A DNA stretch of 64,000 bases from Rhodococcus zopfii NBRC 100606 = JCM 9919 (GTDB taxonomy: Bacteria; Actinomycetota; Actinomycetes; Mycobacteriales; Mycobacteriaceae). The notes below the pieces were generated by a model. The model saw nothing but the letters and a program-made list of their open reading frames with translations, did not search any database and was not told the origin of the DNA. Of this stretch, positions 9,241 to 17,718 are shown in pieces; position 1 is the stretch's first letter; each line of letters starts with the position of its first letter. The position numbers and the translations under genes are program-made. The DNA lies in NCBI RefSeq assembly GCF_001895025.1, contig NZ_BCXI01000003.1, positions 1 through 64,000 on the forward strand, in the 5' to 3' direction.

Positions 9241-9846
9241 TCAGTTGCGTTCGACCTCGATCGGGTGCGTCGCGAGCAGTGCGAGAGGCAACGGCTGGCG
9301 TCGCAGGACGCGAGCCCACAGGTCCGGGCCGGCCGGCGCGAGCAGGTCCTGCGGCAGGGCGGACAGGACCATCCAGTCGCGGTTCTTCAGTTCCCCGTCG
9401 AGTTGGCCGGCGCTCCATCCCGCGTAGCCGGCGAAGATCCGGACCCCCTCGACGAGCGGTCCGACGACGTGCGGGTCGGAGTCGAGGTCGATCATGACGA
9501 CACGTCCGTCGATACGGCGTAGCCCGGGTACGCCGGCCGCGGAGACCCCGGGACGGAGGGTGCCGAGGCAGAGCGCCGAGTCGCGCCGGACCGGGCCGCC
9601 GACGAACAGGGCCTTCGGTTCGGCGGAGACGGGTGCCCAGGCGGGCAGCACCGCACCGACAGCGGTGTCGCTCAGACGGTTCAGCACGACACCGAAACTG
9701 CCCGAGTCGTTGTGCTCGACGATGTAGACGACGGTTCGACGGAAGGTGGGTTCGGCGAGGTCGGTGGCCGACACCAGAAGGCTCCCGGCCCGCACGTTCG
9801 GCGCTGCTGCCGTTCGGTCCTCGGGTTCGTCCTGGTGTTGCGCCAC
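9241..9846 (-). CDS. YqgE/AlgH family protein (UPF0301)
   Basis: The 201-residue protein shows the family pattern: an N-terminal GSLLVSATDL, FRRTVVYIVEHNDSGSFGVVLNR, the FVGGPV segment, and GYAGWSAGQLDGELKNRDW near the end. AlgH in Pseudomonas affects alginate production, but the molecular role of the family is not established. It is cytoplasmic by composition. The gene ends 49 bp from gadB in convergent orientation and lies 21 bp downstream of a TetR gene on the same strand, so it could be read through from that promoter. Confidence 0.88.
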   Translation of the reverse strand: MAQHQDEPEDRTAAAPNVRAGSLLVSATDLAEPTFRRTVVYIVEHNDSGSFGVVLNRLSDTAVGAVLPAWAPVSAEPKALFVGGPVRRDSALCLGTLRPGVSAAGVPGLRRIDGRVVMIDLDSDPHVVGPLVEGVRIFAGYAGWSAGQLDGELKNRDWMVLSALPQDLLAPAGPDLWARVLRRQPLPLALLATHPIEVERN

Positions 9847-9867
9847 CGGGACATCATCCCACTGTCG

Positions 9868-10605
9868 TCACTCCGGCGCCCGTAAGCCCCACTCACGATC
9901 TGTCGGTGCGGCCCCGAGTCCGGCCGTCTCGGCGAGGATCGCGAGATGGTGTTCGAAGAGGTCGTCGGGGGCGCTGAAGGTGTTCTCGCCGTACTGCCCG
10001 AACACCTCGAAACTCACCGCGCCGAACAGCGCCGACCACAGCAGGACACCGCGGGCCAGTGCCGCATCGGGGAGATCGGTGCCGGTTTCGGTGCGGATCC
10101 GGTCGAGGTCGGTGTGCAGGGTGTCGGGAATCTCGCCCGCGGCGGGCAATCGCAACATGCCGTCCGCGTATGCGGCGGTGAGGATGTCGACGAGTCGGAC
10201 CACGACCCGGGTACCGGGTTCGGTGGTGCGTTCGGCGGGGGCGCGGTAGCCGGGGACGGGACTACCGAACAGCAGGGCGTAACGCGCGGGTTCACGCAGC
10301 CCCCATCGCCGGACGGCGCGGGCGAGCGCGCGGAAACGTCCGAGCGCGTCGTGCGGGTCGACGACGGCGACGGCGTTGTCGACGGCGTTGCCGAGTTCCT
10401 CGTAGGCGTCGACGACGAGGAGGGTTAGCAGGTCGTCGCGGTTGGCGACGTAGCGGTACACGGCGGACGACACGACGCCGAGGTCGCGGGCGACGGCACG
10501 GAGCGAGAGCGCGGCGGCACCGTGCACGGCGAGATGTTCGCGCCCGATGCGCAGGATGTCGGCCATCGTCTGGGCGCGGGCACGGGCGCGCGGTGTCGTT
10601 GCCAT
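9868..10605 (-). CDS. TetR-family transcriptional regulator
   Basis: The 245-residue repressor has an N-terminal helix-turn-helix (ADILRIGREHL...LSLRAVARDLGVVSSAVYRYVANRDDLLTLL), followed by a larger ligand-binding domain of the type with a WHG-like segment (VRRWGLREPARYALLFGSPVPGY). I chose the ATG at 10605; an in-frame ATG 13 codons upstream would place the start inside the candidate promoter. A divergent reductase gene begins at 10740, and the gap holds two copies of the palindrome GAGCAGTGCTC plus a half-site, so this regulator probably controls both itself and the reductase. The ligand is unknown. Confidence 0.85.
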   Translation of the reverse strand: MATTPRARARAQTMADILRIGREHLAVHGAAALSLRAVARDLGVVSSAVYRYVANRDDLLTLLVVDAYEELGNAVDNAVAVVDPHDALGRFRALARAVRRWGLREPARYALLFGSPVPGYRAPAERTTEPGTRVVVRLVDILTAAYADGMLRLPAAGEIPDTLHTDLDRIRTETGTDLPDAALARGVLLWSALFGAVSFEVFGQYGENTFSAPDDLFEHHLAILAETAGLGAAPTDREWGLRAPE

Positions 10606-10627
10606 GGCTCCGAGCCTGCCCTCATCC

Positions 10628-10712
10628 GTGAGCACTGTCAACAAAAGTGAGCAGTGCTCTTGACACTTGCCCCGGGCGGGCGCATGCTCGTTCCATACCG
10701 AGAGCAGTGCTC
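10628..10712. promoter_or_regulatory. Divergent promoter region with repeated TetR-type operators
   Basis: GAGCAGTGCTC (5+1+5 dyad) occurs at 10649-10659 and 10702-10712; a half-site GAGCACTG lies at 10630-10637. For the reductase, TTGACA (10660-10665) is followed by exactly 17 bases and CATGCT (10683-10688), so one operator abuts the -35 and the other covers the start region. On the minus strand a second TTGACA (10642-10637) precedes the TetR gene. Confidence 0.7.
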
Positions 10713-10739
10713 ACAATTCGAATGCAGAGCGAGGACACC

Positions 10740-11687
10740 ATGTCGAAACTCCAGATCGTGTGCGGTGCCGGACCCGTCGGCTGGACCGTCGCCCGGCAAC
10801 TCGCCGACCGCGGGCACCGCGTCCGCGTCCTCACCCGCTCCGGCAGCGGACCGGACCATCCGCTCGTCGAACGCGTCCGCACCGACGTCTCCGACCCGGA
10901 CGCCCTCACCGCCGCGTTCGGCGACGACACCGTCACCGCCGTCTACCTGTGCATCCACGGCTCCGCCTACCGGGCCGAGACCTGGGAACGCGAACTCCCG
11001 GCCGCCGAACGCGCCGTCCTCGACGCGGCCGGAAAGGCCGGGGCCGTCGTGGTCTTCCCGGAGAGCCTCTACTCCTACAGCGAACCGGACCGGGTCATGC
11101 GCGAGGATTCCCCGCGCAACGCCACCGCCGGCAAGCGCGGCGTCCGTACCCGCCTGCTCGCCGAGCGGGCCGCACACACCACCCCGACGGTCAGTGTCGT
11201 CGCATCCGACTACTTCGGCCCCCGCGCGCTCAATGCCCATGCCGGCGAACGCATGGTCCCCACGATCCTCGCGGGACGCGCGCCGCGGGTGCTCGGCTCG
11301 GCCGACGTCCCGCACTCGTTCACCTACGTGCCGGACCTGGCCGCCGCGATGATCGCCGCCGCCGGCACCCCCGCCGTGTGGAACACCGTCGTGCACGCAC
11401 CCACCGCACCGGCCGTCACCCAGCGCGAAATGGTCGCCGCGTTCGCCGCCGCCGCGGGCGTGCCGGTACCGAAGGTCGGCACCATCCCCGCCTGGCTGCT
11501 GCGCGGCGGCGGCCTGGTCAACCGCGACGTGCGCGAACTCGCGGAGATGCTCTACCAGTTCACCGACCCGTTCGTGATGGACTCCCGGCGCAGCGAGCAC
11601 GAGCTGGGTGTGACGGCCACGCCGCTGCCGACGGCCGCCGCCGAAACCGTGCGATGGTGGCGTGAGCGCGAGGCAGCGGCAGCCTGA
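10740..11687 (+). CDS. NAD(P)-binding nucleotide-sugar-epimerase-like reductase
   Basis: The 315-residue protein opens with a Rossmann fold (QIVCGAGPVGWTVARQLADRGH, glycine pattern GxGxxG). It has the extended-SDR/NmrA layout: AVYLCIHGSAYRAETWERELPAAERAVLDAA, VVFPESLYSYS in place of the usual catalytic YxxxK, and a late YVPDLAAAMIAA segment. It likely binds NAD(P), but the substrate is unknown and the catalytic Tyr-Lys pair is not clearly conserved. The ATG at 10740 follows GAGCGAGGA. The gene is divergent from a TetR regulator with shared operators, and the downstream MFS transporter starts 37 bp later, possibly as part of the same response. Confidence 0.75.
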   Translation: MSKLQIVCGAGPVGWTVARQLADRGHRVRVLTRSGSGPDHPLVERVRTDVSDPDALTAAFGDDTVTAVYLCIHGSAYRAETWERELPAAERAVLDAAGKAGAVVVFPESLYSYSEPDRVMREDSPRNATAGKRGVRTRLLAERAAHTTPTVSVVASDYFGPRALNAHAGERMVPTILAGRAPRVLGSADVPHSFTYVPDLAAAMIAAAGTPAVWNTVVHAPTAPAVTQREMVAAFAAAAGVPVPKVGTIPAWLLRGGGLVNRDVRELAEMLYQFTDPFVMDSRRSEHELGVTATPLPTAAAETVRWWREREAAAA

Positions 11688-11724
11688 CATACCCATCGCG
11701 TCCGGGGCGGGGGATAGTGTCATC

Positions 11725-13002
11725 GTGCAGGAGTCGAAGCGGCAGGCATGGCGATCCACGGCGACGGCTCTCCGTCACTCACCGGACCTCGCCCGGCTCA
11801 CCCTCGTCCGCTTCGCGAGCCAGTTCGGCGACGGCCTGTTCCAGGCTGCGCTCGGCGGGGCGATCCTGTTCAACCCCGAACGACATGCCGACCCGACCGC
11901 CATCGCCGCCGGATTCGCGGTACTCCTGCTGCCGTACTCCGTCGTCGGACCGTTCGCCGGTGCGCTGCTCGACCGGTGGGATCGACGCCTCGTGCTGCTG
12001 TGGGCCAACATGCTGCGCGGCGCGTTCATCCTCGCGGCTGCCGCGGTGCTGCTCACCGGCGGTGGGGAGACCACGCTGCTGCTGTTGGCACTCGCGGCCG
12101 TCGGTGTGAGCCGGTTCGTGCTCGCCGGGGTGTCCGCGTCGCTCCCGCACACCGTGGCCCAATCCTGGCTCGTCCCGGTCAATTCCGTGCTCGCGACCGT
12201 CGGCTCGGGGGTGTCGGCCGCGGGTGCCGCGGTCGCGGTGAGCACCATCGGGATCATCGGTGCGGGCGACACCGGATCGGGAGTCGCGGTCGCGCTGGGG
12301 GCGGCCGGGTCCGTGGTCGCGGCGGTGGCCGCGGGCGGCTTCGCGCGGCACAGTCTCGGACCGGACGGGACGTTGCCGGGCAGCGCGATCCGATCCGTCG
12401 TCGACGGACTGCGCACCGGCGCCACCGCGGTCTGGCAGGCGCCCGGCGTCACCGTCGCCATGATCGGGATCGGCACCCACCGCATCGTATTCGGCATGAA
12501 CACCTTGATCATGGTCCTGGTGTTGCGTGACCGCGGCACAGGCTCCGCGGGCGAGGGACTCGCCGGGTTCGGGGTCGCGGTCGCGGCGACCGCGGCGGGC
12601 ATGCTCGTGGCCGCGATCGTCACGCCGATCCTCCTGCCCCGGGCCGGCCGGCCCCGCACGATCACGGGGGCACTGCTGGCGGCGGCGGTCGTGCAAATGG
12701 TGTTCGTCACCCTCCTCACCCAGGCGGCGCTGCTCGTCGCCGCATTCCTGCTCGGTCTCGCCGGGCAGGTCGTCAAGCTCTCGGGTGACGCCGCGATGCA
12801 GATCGAGATCGACGACGCCCGGCGCGGCCAGGTTTTCGCACTGCAGGACACGGTGTTCAACATCGCGTTCCTGGCCGCGATCGCTGCCGCCGCCGTCGTC
12901 GTCGCACCCGACGGACGGTCACCCTGTCTCGCGGTCGCGGGGGTCGGGATCTACCTGGCCGGGCTCATCGGGGTGCTGGCCGTGCGCCGCCTCCGGATGT
13001 GA
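11725..13002 (+). CDS. MFS transporter
   Basis: The protein has about 425 residues and roughly 12 hydrophobic segments. It contains the loop 2-3 signature region (GALLDRWDRRLVLLWANMLRG), similar to the GxLaDrxGrr motif of major facilitator superfamily efflux proteins. The N-terminus (RFASQFGDGLFQAALGGAILF) resembles the MFS_3/MdfA-like actinobacterial exporters. I chose the GTG at 11725 because TAGTGT lies 4 bases upstream, as in leaderless genes. The stretch before it overlaps the previous gene's end. Substrate unknown. It could act with the TetR/reductase pair upstream, but it has its own apparent promoter. Confidence 0.8.
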   Translation: MQESKRQAWRSTATALRHSPDLARLTLVRFASQFGDGLFQAALGGAILFNPERHADPTAIAAGFAVLLLPYSVVGPFAGALLDRWDRRLVLLWANMLRGAFILAAAAVLLTGGGETTLLLLALAAVGVSRFVLAGVSASLPHTVAQSWLVPVNSVLATVGSGVSAAGAAVAVSTIGIIGAGDTGSGVAVALGAAGSVVAAVAAGGFARHSLGPDGTLPGSAIRSVVDGLRTGATAVWQAPGVTVAMIGIGTHRIVFGMNTLIMVLVLRDRGTGSAGEGLAGFGVAVAATAAGMLVAAIVTPILLPRAGRPRTITGALLAAAVVQMVFVTLLTQAALLVAAFLLGLAGQVVKLSGDAAMQIEIDDARRGQVFALQDTVFNIAFLAAIAAAAVVVAPDGRSPCLAVAGVGIYLAGLIGVLAVRRLRM

Positions 13003-13016
13003 GGGGCCCGATTTGC

Positions 13017-13022
13017 TAGGTT
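13017..13022 (+). promoter_or_regulatory. Candidate -10 for the DUF4185 gene
   Basis: TAGGTT within TTTGCTAGGTT gives an extended -10 type promoter (TGC preceding). It is followed about 44 bases later by the TTG start, with the ribosome site AGGAGG (13055-13060) between. Confidence 0.45.
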
Positions 13023-13065
13023 CTCCTGGTTCAGCGCATGAGTGCAGTTCCCTCAGGAGGCGTCC

Positions 13066-14571
13066 TTGTCCCGTCGCGTGGTGCTCACGTCGCTGGCGCT
13101 CGTCTCCTTGACGCTGCCGCTGCTCGCGGTGCCCGCGAATGCCGACGGCGCGGGTCCGGTGAACTCGTGCGGCGAGACCGGTTTCGATCCGGCCGCCGAG
13201 AAGCCCGGATCCGGTGGACCGGCGATCGAGATTCCGCAGGTCCTGACGCTGCCGGTGCCGTACCCGGAGTTCGTGCAGGTCGAGGTTCCGGGACCCGTCC
13301 CGGACACCACGCGGGTGCCGCAGGCCCCGCTGCCCGCGGACCCGTGCGCGGACCCGTGCCCGGAGACCGCGGCGCAGCCCGACGACCCGATCGGGGGTGC
13401 GCCGGGAGGTACCGGTTCGAGCGGTTCGAGCGGCGGTTCCTCCGTTCTGCCGCGCATCGAGATCGATCCGCAGCCCGAGACGATCCCGATCCCGGTTCCC
13501 GGTGGCGAGGCTCCCTTGCCGCAGCCTGCTCCGGAGCCCGTCGCCCCGCCCGTCGAGCCCGAACCGGCCGTCCCGCGCCTCGACGCGCCCGGGGTGGGCG
13601 AGGTTTCGCTGGTGTCCCAGTTGACCGGCCCCGGCTCGGAGAATCGCACCGATGCCCGCTGGCAGGTGAACGGCACCGACCTCGGCATCATGTGGGAGTC
13701 GCGGCCCGGTGAGGTGTCCGTCGCGTTCGGCGACACGTTCGGCCGCGACTGGGAGCCGCCGGGTGCCGTCGGCGGCGACTGGCGCAGCAACGTCCTCGCG
13801 TTCAGTTCCGACACCGACCTGTCCGACGGCATGACCATCGATTCGATGGTCCAGGACAGCGCGTGTCACGCCGCGGAGATCCTCGATTCGCGGCACGTGC
13901 GCAACTTCGAGACCACCGTCATCCCCACCTCGGGATTCGCGATCGGCGACCGTCAGTACCTCAGCTACATGTCGGTGCGGCGGTGGAGCACGATCCCCGG
14001 CATGTGGTACACGAACCTCGGCGGCATCGCCTGGTCCGACGACCACGGGCAGACGTGGACGAAGGATCAGCACGCCCGCTGGGACAACCTGTTCGGCGTC
14101 GGGCGGTTCCAGGTTGCGACCATGGTGCCTCAGGGCGATCACGTCTACATGTTCGGCACCCCCAACGGACGCATCGGCACCGTCGGGCTCGCCCGGGTCC
14201 CCACCGCCGACCTCTTGAATCCGACCGCGTACCAGTACTGGGTCGCAGGCGATTGGGTACCTGCCGCAGAACACGTCGCGACACCGCTGTTCGCCGGCGC
14301 CGCGTCCGAACTGTCGGTGCGCTTCGACGACGAGCACGATCGCTGGCAGATGAGCTACCTCGACCCGGTCGCCGGCAGCATCGTGCTCCGCCAGGCCACC
14401 GCCCCGCAGGGTCAGTGGTCCGACCCGGCCGTTCTGGTACGCACCTCGGACTACCCGAAAGCGTACGGGGGATTCATCCACCCCTGGTCGAGCGGCGACG
14501 ACCTGTACTTCACGATGTCGGAGTGGGACAGCTACAACGTCTACCTCATGCGCGCCCACGTCACCGGGTGA
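13066..14571 (+). CDS. Secreted DUF4185 protein
   Basis: The 501-residue exported protein starts at a TTG (13066) placed 5 bases after a perfect AGGAGG. The N-terminus (LSRRVVLTSLALV...AVPANADG) has twin arginines followed by a hydrophobic core and an Ala-x-Ala-like cleavage site, so Tat export is possible. Residues about 50-185 are Pro/Glu-rich linker. The C-terminal 310 residues carry the DUF4185 pattern (GTDLGIMWESRPGEVSVAFGDTFG, WRSNVLAFSSD, MWYTNLGGIAWSDDHGQTW, LYFTMSEWDSYNVYLMRA), a fold thought to resemble five-bladed glycoside-hydrolase-like propellers. Enzymatic activity is not established. It is convergent with modC across only 18 bp. Confidence 0.83.
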   Translation: MSRRVVLTSLALVSLTLPLLAVPANADGAGPVNSCGETGFDPAAEKPGSGGPAIEIPQVLTLPVPYPEFVQVEVPGPVPDTTRVPQAPLPADPCADPCPETAAQPDDPIGGAPGGTGSSGSSGGSSVLPRIEIDPQPETIPIPVPGGEAPLPQPAPEPVAPPVEPEPAVPRLDAPGVGEVSLVSQLTGPGSENRTDARWQVNGTDLGIMWESRPGEVSVAFGDTFGRDWEPPGAVGGDWRSNVLAFSSDTDLSDGMTIDSMVQDSACHAAEILDSRHVRNFETTVIPTSGFAIGDRQYLSYMSVRRWSTIPGMWYTNLGGIAWSDDHGQTWTKDQHARWDNLFGVGRFQVATMVPQGDHVYMFGTPNGRIGTVGLARVPTADLLNPTAYQYWVAGDWVPAAEHVATPLFAGAASELSVRFDDEHDRWQMSYLDPVAGSIVLRQATAPQGQWSDPAVLVRTSDYPKAYGGFIHPWSSGDDLYFTMSEWDSYNVYLMRAHVTG

Positions 14572-14589
14572 CGGGAACACCGCCCGAAG

Positions 14590-15648
14590 TCACGCGGAGC
14601 GGTGGATGCCGATCTCGGTGGCCTTGACGACGAACCACACCTGAGCGCCGGGTTCGAGGACAAGATCGGCGACCGCCGCGGCAGTGATCTCGGCGGCGAG
14701 GCCGGACCCGGCGGCGCGGACGAGCACTGTGGCTCCGTGGGCCTCGAGGTCGGCGACGGTGACCCGGAAACTGTTGCGGGGGCTGCCGTGTGGCTCATCG
14801 GTGTACACCGCGACCGCGGCGGGGGAGAACACCGCGACCGCGCGGTCGCCGGGGCGGCAACCCGTGTCGAGGATGCCGTGAACGGGTCCGAGATCGGTGT
14901 CCAGGCCGTCGGCGGCGGCGGTGCCCGCGACCAGATTCACCCCGGCGATGCGGGCCGCGAACGCGCTCCGCGGGCGGGTGAGAACCTCACGGACCGAACC
15001 TGTTTCGACGACAGTGCCGCCGTCGATCACAGCGACACGGTCGGCCAGAGCGAGCACATCGAGCGGGTCGTGGGTGACCACGAGCGCGGTGCGGTCGCGC
15101 TCACGCAGAATGCGGCGCAACAGCGAGCGGATCGCGGGGGCGGCGGTGACATCGAGCGCCGACATCGGTTCGTCGAGCATCAGCAGCCGCGGGCGTGCGG
15201 CGAGTGCACGGGCGATCGCGACGCGCTGAGCCTGTCCACCCGACAACTCGCGCGGACGACGATCCGCGAACTCCGCCGCGTCGACGGCGTCGAGCCAACG
15301 CATCGCCTCGCGGTGGGCCTGCCGCCGACCGGTGCCGACGCTGCGCGGCGCGAACGCCACGTTGCCGACCGCCGTCAGGTGTGGGAACAACAGCGCCTCC
15401 TGCGCCAGCAGGGCCACGGACCTGCGGTGCGGCGGCACGTCGACACCCGTTCCGGTGTCGGTGAGGACCCGGTCGCCGAGGACGATGCGTCCGGTGTCGG
15501 GGCGCAGCAGCCCGGCAACCAGATTCAGCAGCGTCGATTTCCCGGCGCCGTTGGGCCCGAGAACCGCCAGGGCACCCCCGGATTCGACGTCCAGGGACAG
15601 ATCGACGCCCCGCGCCTCGACCCGGGCCTCCACGTGCAGGGCACTCAC
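14590..15648 (-). CDS. modC: Molybdate ABC transporter ATP-binding protein
   Basis: The 352-residue ABC ATPase has Walker [10 protein letters not shown], the signature [15 protein letters not shown], Walker [13 protein letters not shown] and the switch His in VVTHDP. The C-terminal 120 residues contain a TOBE/molybdenum-pterin-binding-like segment ([40 protein letters not shown]), which separates ModC from generic ATPases. It powers molybdate import through ModB. Its start overlaps the modB stop by 4 bases, and it is the last gene of the TOBE-modABC unit. Confidence 0.92.
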   Translation of the reverse strand: MSALHVEARVEARGVDLSLDVESGGALAVLGPNGAGKSTLLNLVAGLLRPDTGRIVLGDRVLTDTGTGVDVPPHRRSVALLAQEALLFPHLTAVGNVAFAPRSVGTGRRQAHREAMRWLDAVDAAEFADRRPRELSGGQAQRVAIARALAARPRLLMLDEPMSALDVTAAPAIRSLLRRILRERDRTALVVTHDPLDVLALADRVAVIDGGTVVETGSVREVLTRPRSAFAARIAGVNLVAGTAAADGLDTDLGPVHGILDTGCRPGDRAVAVFSPAAVAVYTDEPHGSPRNSFRVTVADLEAHGATVLVRAAGSGLAAEITAAAVADLVLEPGAQVWFVVKATEIGIHRSA

Positions 15649-16445
15649 AGCGCACCTGCGATGCGTCGTCCGCGCGCGGCGACCACGATCACGACCGCGA
15701 CGAGGACGAGCAGCAGCGACAACGCCACAGCCGCATCGGGATCGGTCTCGCGCTGGAGGTAGATCTCGAGCGGCAGGGTGCGGGTGACCCCCTGCAGGCT
15801 TCCCGCGAACGTGATGGTCGCGCCGAATTCACCGAGTGCACGAGCGAACGCGAGCACCGCACCCGACGCGAGTCCCGGCAGCACGAGCGGCAACGTCACC
15901 CGCCGGAACACGGTGGTCGGGCGCGCACCGAGGGTCGCGGCGACGGCCTCGTAGCGACGTCCCGCGGTGCGCAACGCACCCTCGAGGCTCATCACGAGGA
16001 ACGGCAACGCGACGAACGTCTGGGCCAGAACGACGGCAGTGGTGGAGAACGCGATGCGGAGACCGAACGCCTCGAAGTACTCGCCGAGCAGCCCGCGCCG
16101 GCCGAATGTGTAGAGCAGGGCGATGCCGCCGACGACGGGTGGCAGCACGAGCGGCAGCAGCACCAGCGACCGCAGGACCGGGATGATCCGAAAGGTGCTG
16201 CGCGCCAGGACTGCTGCCATCGGGACCCCGACCAGGACACACAGTGCGGTGCTGACGATCGCGGTGCGCAGGCTCAGCGCCAGCGCCTGAAGGGACGCCT
16301 CGGAGGTGATGAGCTCGGGGAACCGTGCCCAGTCGACGGCCAGCACCATCGACAGCAGGGGCAGGATCACGAACACGCCCCCCACAGCCGCGGGCAGGTA
16401 GATCCAGGCCGGCAGGCCGGTCGGCGTCCCCGTCCGCGATGTCAC
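15645..16445 (-). CDS. modB: Molybdate ABC transporter permease
   Basis: The 266-residue integral membrane protein has about six hydrophobic helices and the cytoplasmic EAA-type loop ([30 protein letters not shown]) that contacts the ATPase. [15 protein letters not shown]-like sequence ([29 protein letters not shown]) is characteristic of ModB and related molybdate/sulfate permeases. It overlaps both modA and modC by 4 bases, so the three are translationally coupled. Confidence 0.93.
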   Translation of the reverse strand: MTSRTGTPTGLPAWIYLPAAVGGVFVILPLLSMVLAVDWARFPELITSEASLQALALSLRTAIVSTALCVLVGVPMAAVLARSTFRIIPVLRSLVLLPLVLPPVVGGIALLYTFGRRGLLGEYFEAFGLRIAFSTTAVVLAQTFVALPFLVMSLEGALRTAGRRYEAVAATLGARPTTVFRRVTLPLVLPGLASGAVLAFARALGEFGATITFAGSLQGVTRTLPLEIYLQRETDPDAAVALSLLLVLVAVVIVVAARGRRIAGAL

Positions 16446-17227
16446 GGCGCCCCGAAACCGGCTTCCGCGAAGACCGTCCGTGCTTCGTCACCGGTGACGT
16501 ATTCCAGGAACTTCGACGACAGTTCCGGGTTCTGCGACTCCTCGAGCAGCGCGACCGGATAGGTGTTCACGGCATCGGACGACTCCGGAAACGGCACCGC
16601 GGTGACCTTGTCGCCCGCACCCTTCGCGTCGGTGACGTATACGAGTCCGGCGTCGGCCTGTCCGGAGGTCACTTTGCCGAGCACGTCGGTCACCGACGAT
16701 TCCTCGCTGACCGGCGTGATGTCGAGGCCGGTGGCTGTTTCGATCCGGGTCGTCGCGTTGCCGCACGGCACCTGCGGAGCACAGACGACGACGCTCAGGC
16801 CGGTTCCGGCCAGATCGGCGAACGACGTGATGCCCTTCGGATTTCCGGGTTCGGTCACGATGGTGAGGGTGTTGGTCGCAAAATTCGCCGGGTCGCCGGA
16901 GACAACTCCGGCTGCGACTGCCTTGTCCATGTTCGCGGTGTCGGCGGAGGCGAACACGTCGGCGGGCGCACCCTGGGTGAGCTGTGCGACGAGGTCGGAC
17001 GACCCCGCGAAGTTGAACTCGACGGTGGTACCCGGGTGGGCGCTCTCGAACAGCGTGCCGAGTTCGGTGAACGTCGCCTTCAGTGACGCCGCGGCGAACA
17101 CGGTGACGGTCTCCGCGTTCTCCGGTGCGGACGCGGTCGTGGTCGACGTCGAGTCGCCGCTCGTGCCGCACGCGGCCAGGACAAGCACGGTGCCGGCCAG
17201 AGCAGCAACGACTTTCGTACGATTCAC
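16442..17227 (-). CDS. modA: Molybdate-binding lipoprotein
   Basis: The 261-residue substrate-binding protein starts at a GTG (17227) 6 bases after GGGAGG. The signal peptide ends in a lipobox (VLVLAACG), so it is anchored to the outer face of the membrane. Typical ModA motifs are [45 protein letters not shown] and [20 protein letters not shown]. It captures molybdate or tungstate for ModBC. Its start overlaps the stop of the TOBE-regulator gene by 4 bases (GTGA). Confidence 0.94.
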   Translation of the reverse strand: MNRTKVVAALAGTVLVLAACGTSGDSTSTTTASAPENAETVTVFAAASLKATFTELGTLFESAHPGTTVEFNFAGSSDLVAQLTQGAPADVFASADTANMDKAVAAGVVSGDPANFATNTLTIVTEPGNPKGITSFADLAGTGLSVVVCAPQVPCGNATTRIETATGLDITPVSEESSVTDVLGKVTSGQADAGLVYVTDAKGAGDKVTAVPFPESSDAVNTYPVALLEESQNPELSSKFLEYVTGDEARTVFAEAGFGAP

Positions 17228-17628
17228 GATATTCCTCCCGGAGTTTCGACGATGACGGTGGTCGCCTTGACGACAGCCACCGCGATACTGCCCGGCTCGA
17301 GACCGAGCTCGTCGACCGCTTCGGTGCTCATCAGCGAGACGACCCGGTGTGGTCCGCACTGCAGCTCGACCTGAGCCATGACCGTGTCGGTGACGACGCG
17401 AGTCACGATGCCCACGAACCGGTTCCGTGCCGAGCTGCCGACGCCGAGCAGATCCGGGGCGGCGGCGGCCTGGTTCCGGACGAACTCGGCGAGGACCTTG
17501 CCGTCGACGATCTTGCGTCCGGACTCGTCCTTGCCCGCGGCGAGTGCGCCCTGCTCGATCCAGCGGCGGACGGTGTCGTCGCTGACCCCCAGCAACGCCG
17601 CTGCATCGCGGATCCGGAGGGCAGTCAC
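17224..17628 (-). CDS. Helix-turn-helix/TOBE molybdate-responsive protein
   Basis: The 134-residue protein joins an N-terminal MerR/excisionase-like DNA-binding motif (RIRDAAALLGVSDDTVRRWIEQGALAAGKDESGRKIVDG) to a C-terminal TOBE (molbindin) domain (ARNRFVGIVTRVVTDTVMAQVELQCGPHRVVSLMSTEAVDELGLEPGSIAVAVVKATTVIVE). TOBE domains bind molybdate, and the layout is that of small actinobacterial ModE-like regulators. As the first gene of the mod unit it probably senses molybdate and tunes transport. The alternative is a storage molbindin. The start is a GTG at 17628; the 90-bp upstream gap is relatively AT-rich around 17690-17705 and may hold the promoter. Confidence 0.8.
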   Translation of the reverse strand: MTALRIRDAAALLGVSDDTVRRWIEQGALAAGKDESGRKIVDGKVLAEFVRNQAAAAPDLLGVGSSARNRFVGIVTRVVTDTVMAQVELQCGPHRVVSLMSTEAVDELGLEPGSIAVAVVKATTVIVETPGGIS

Positions 17629-17718
17629 GGCCGCCGCCGATCCGCGTCTACGTGCACGCCGAGAACATTTGTCCGCACATGCGCCATAGATCAGACAATA
17701 TACCCGTAGATGCGGTTG

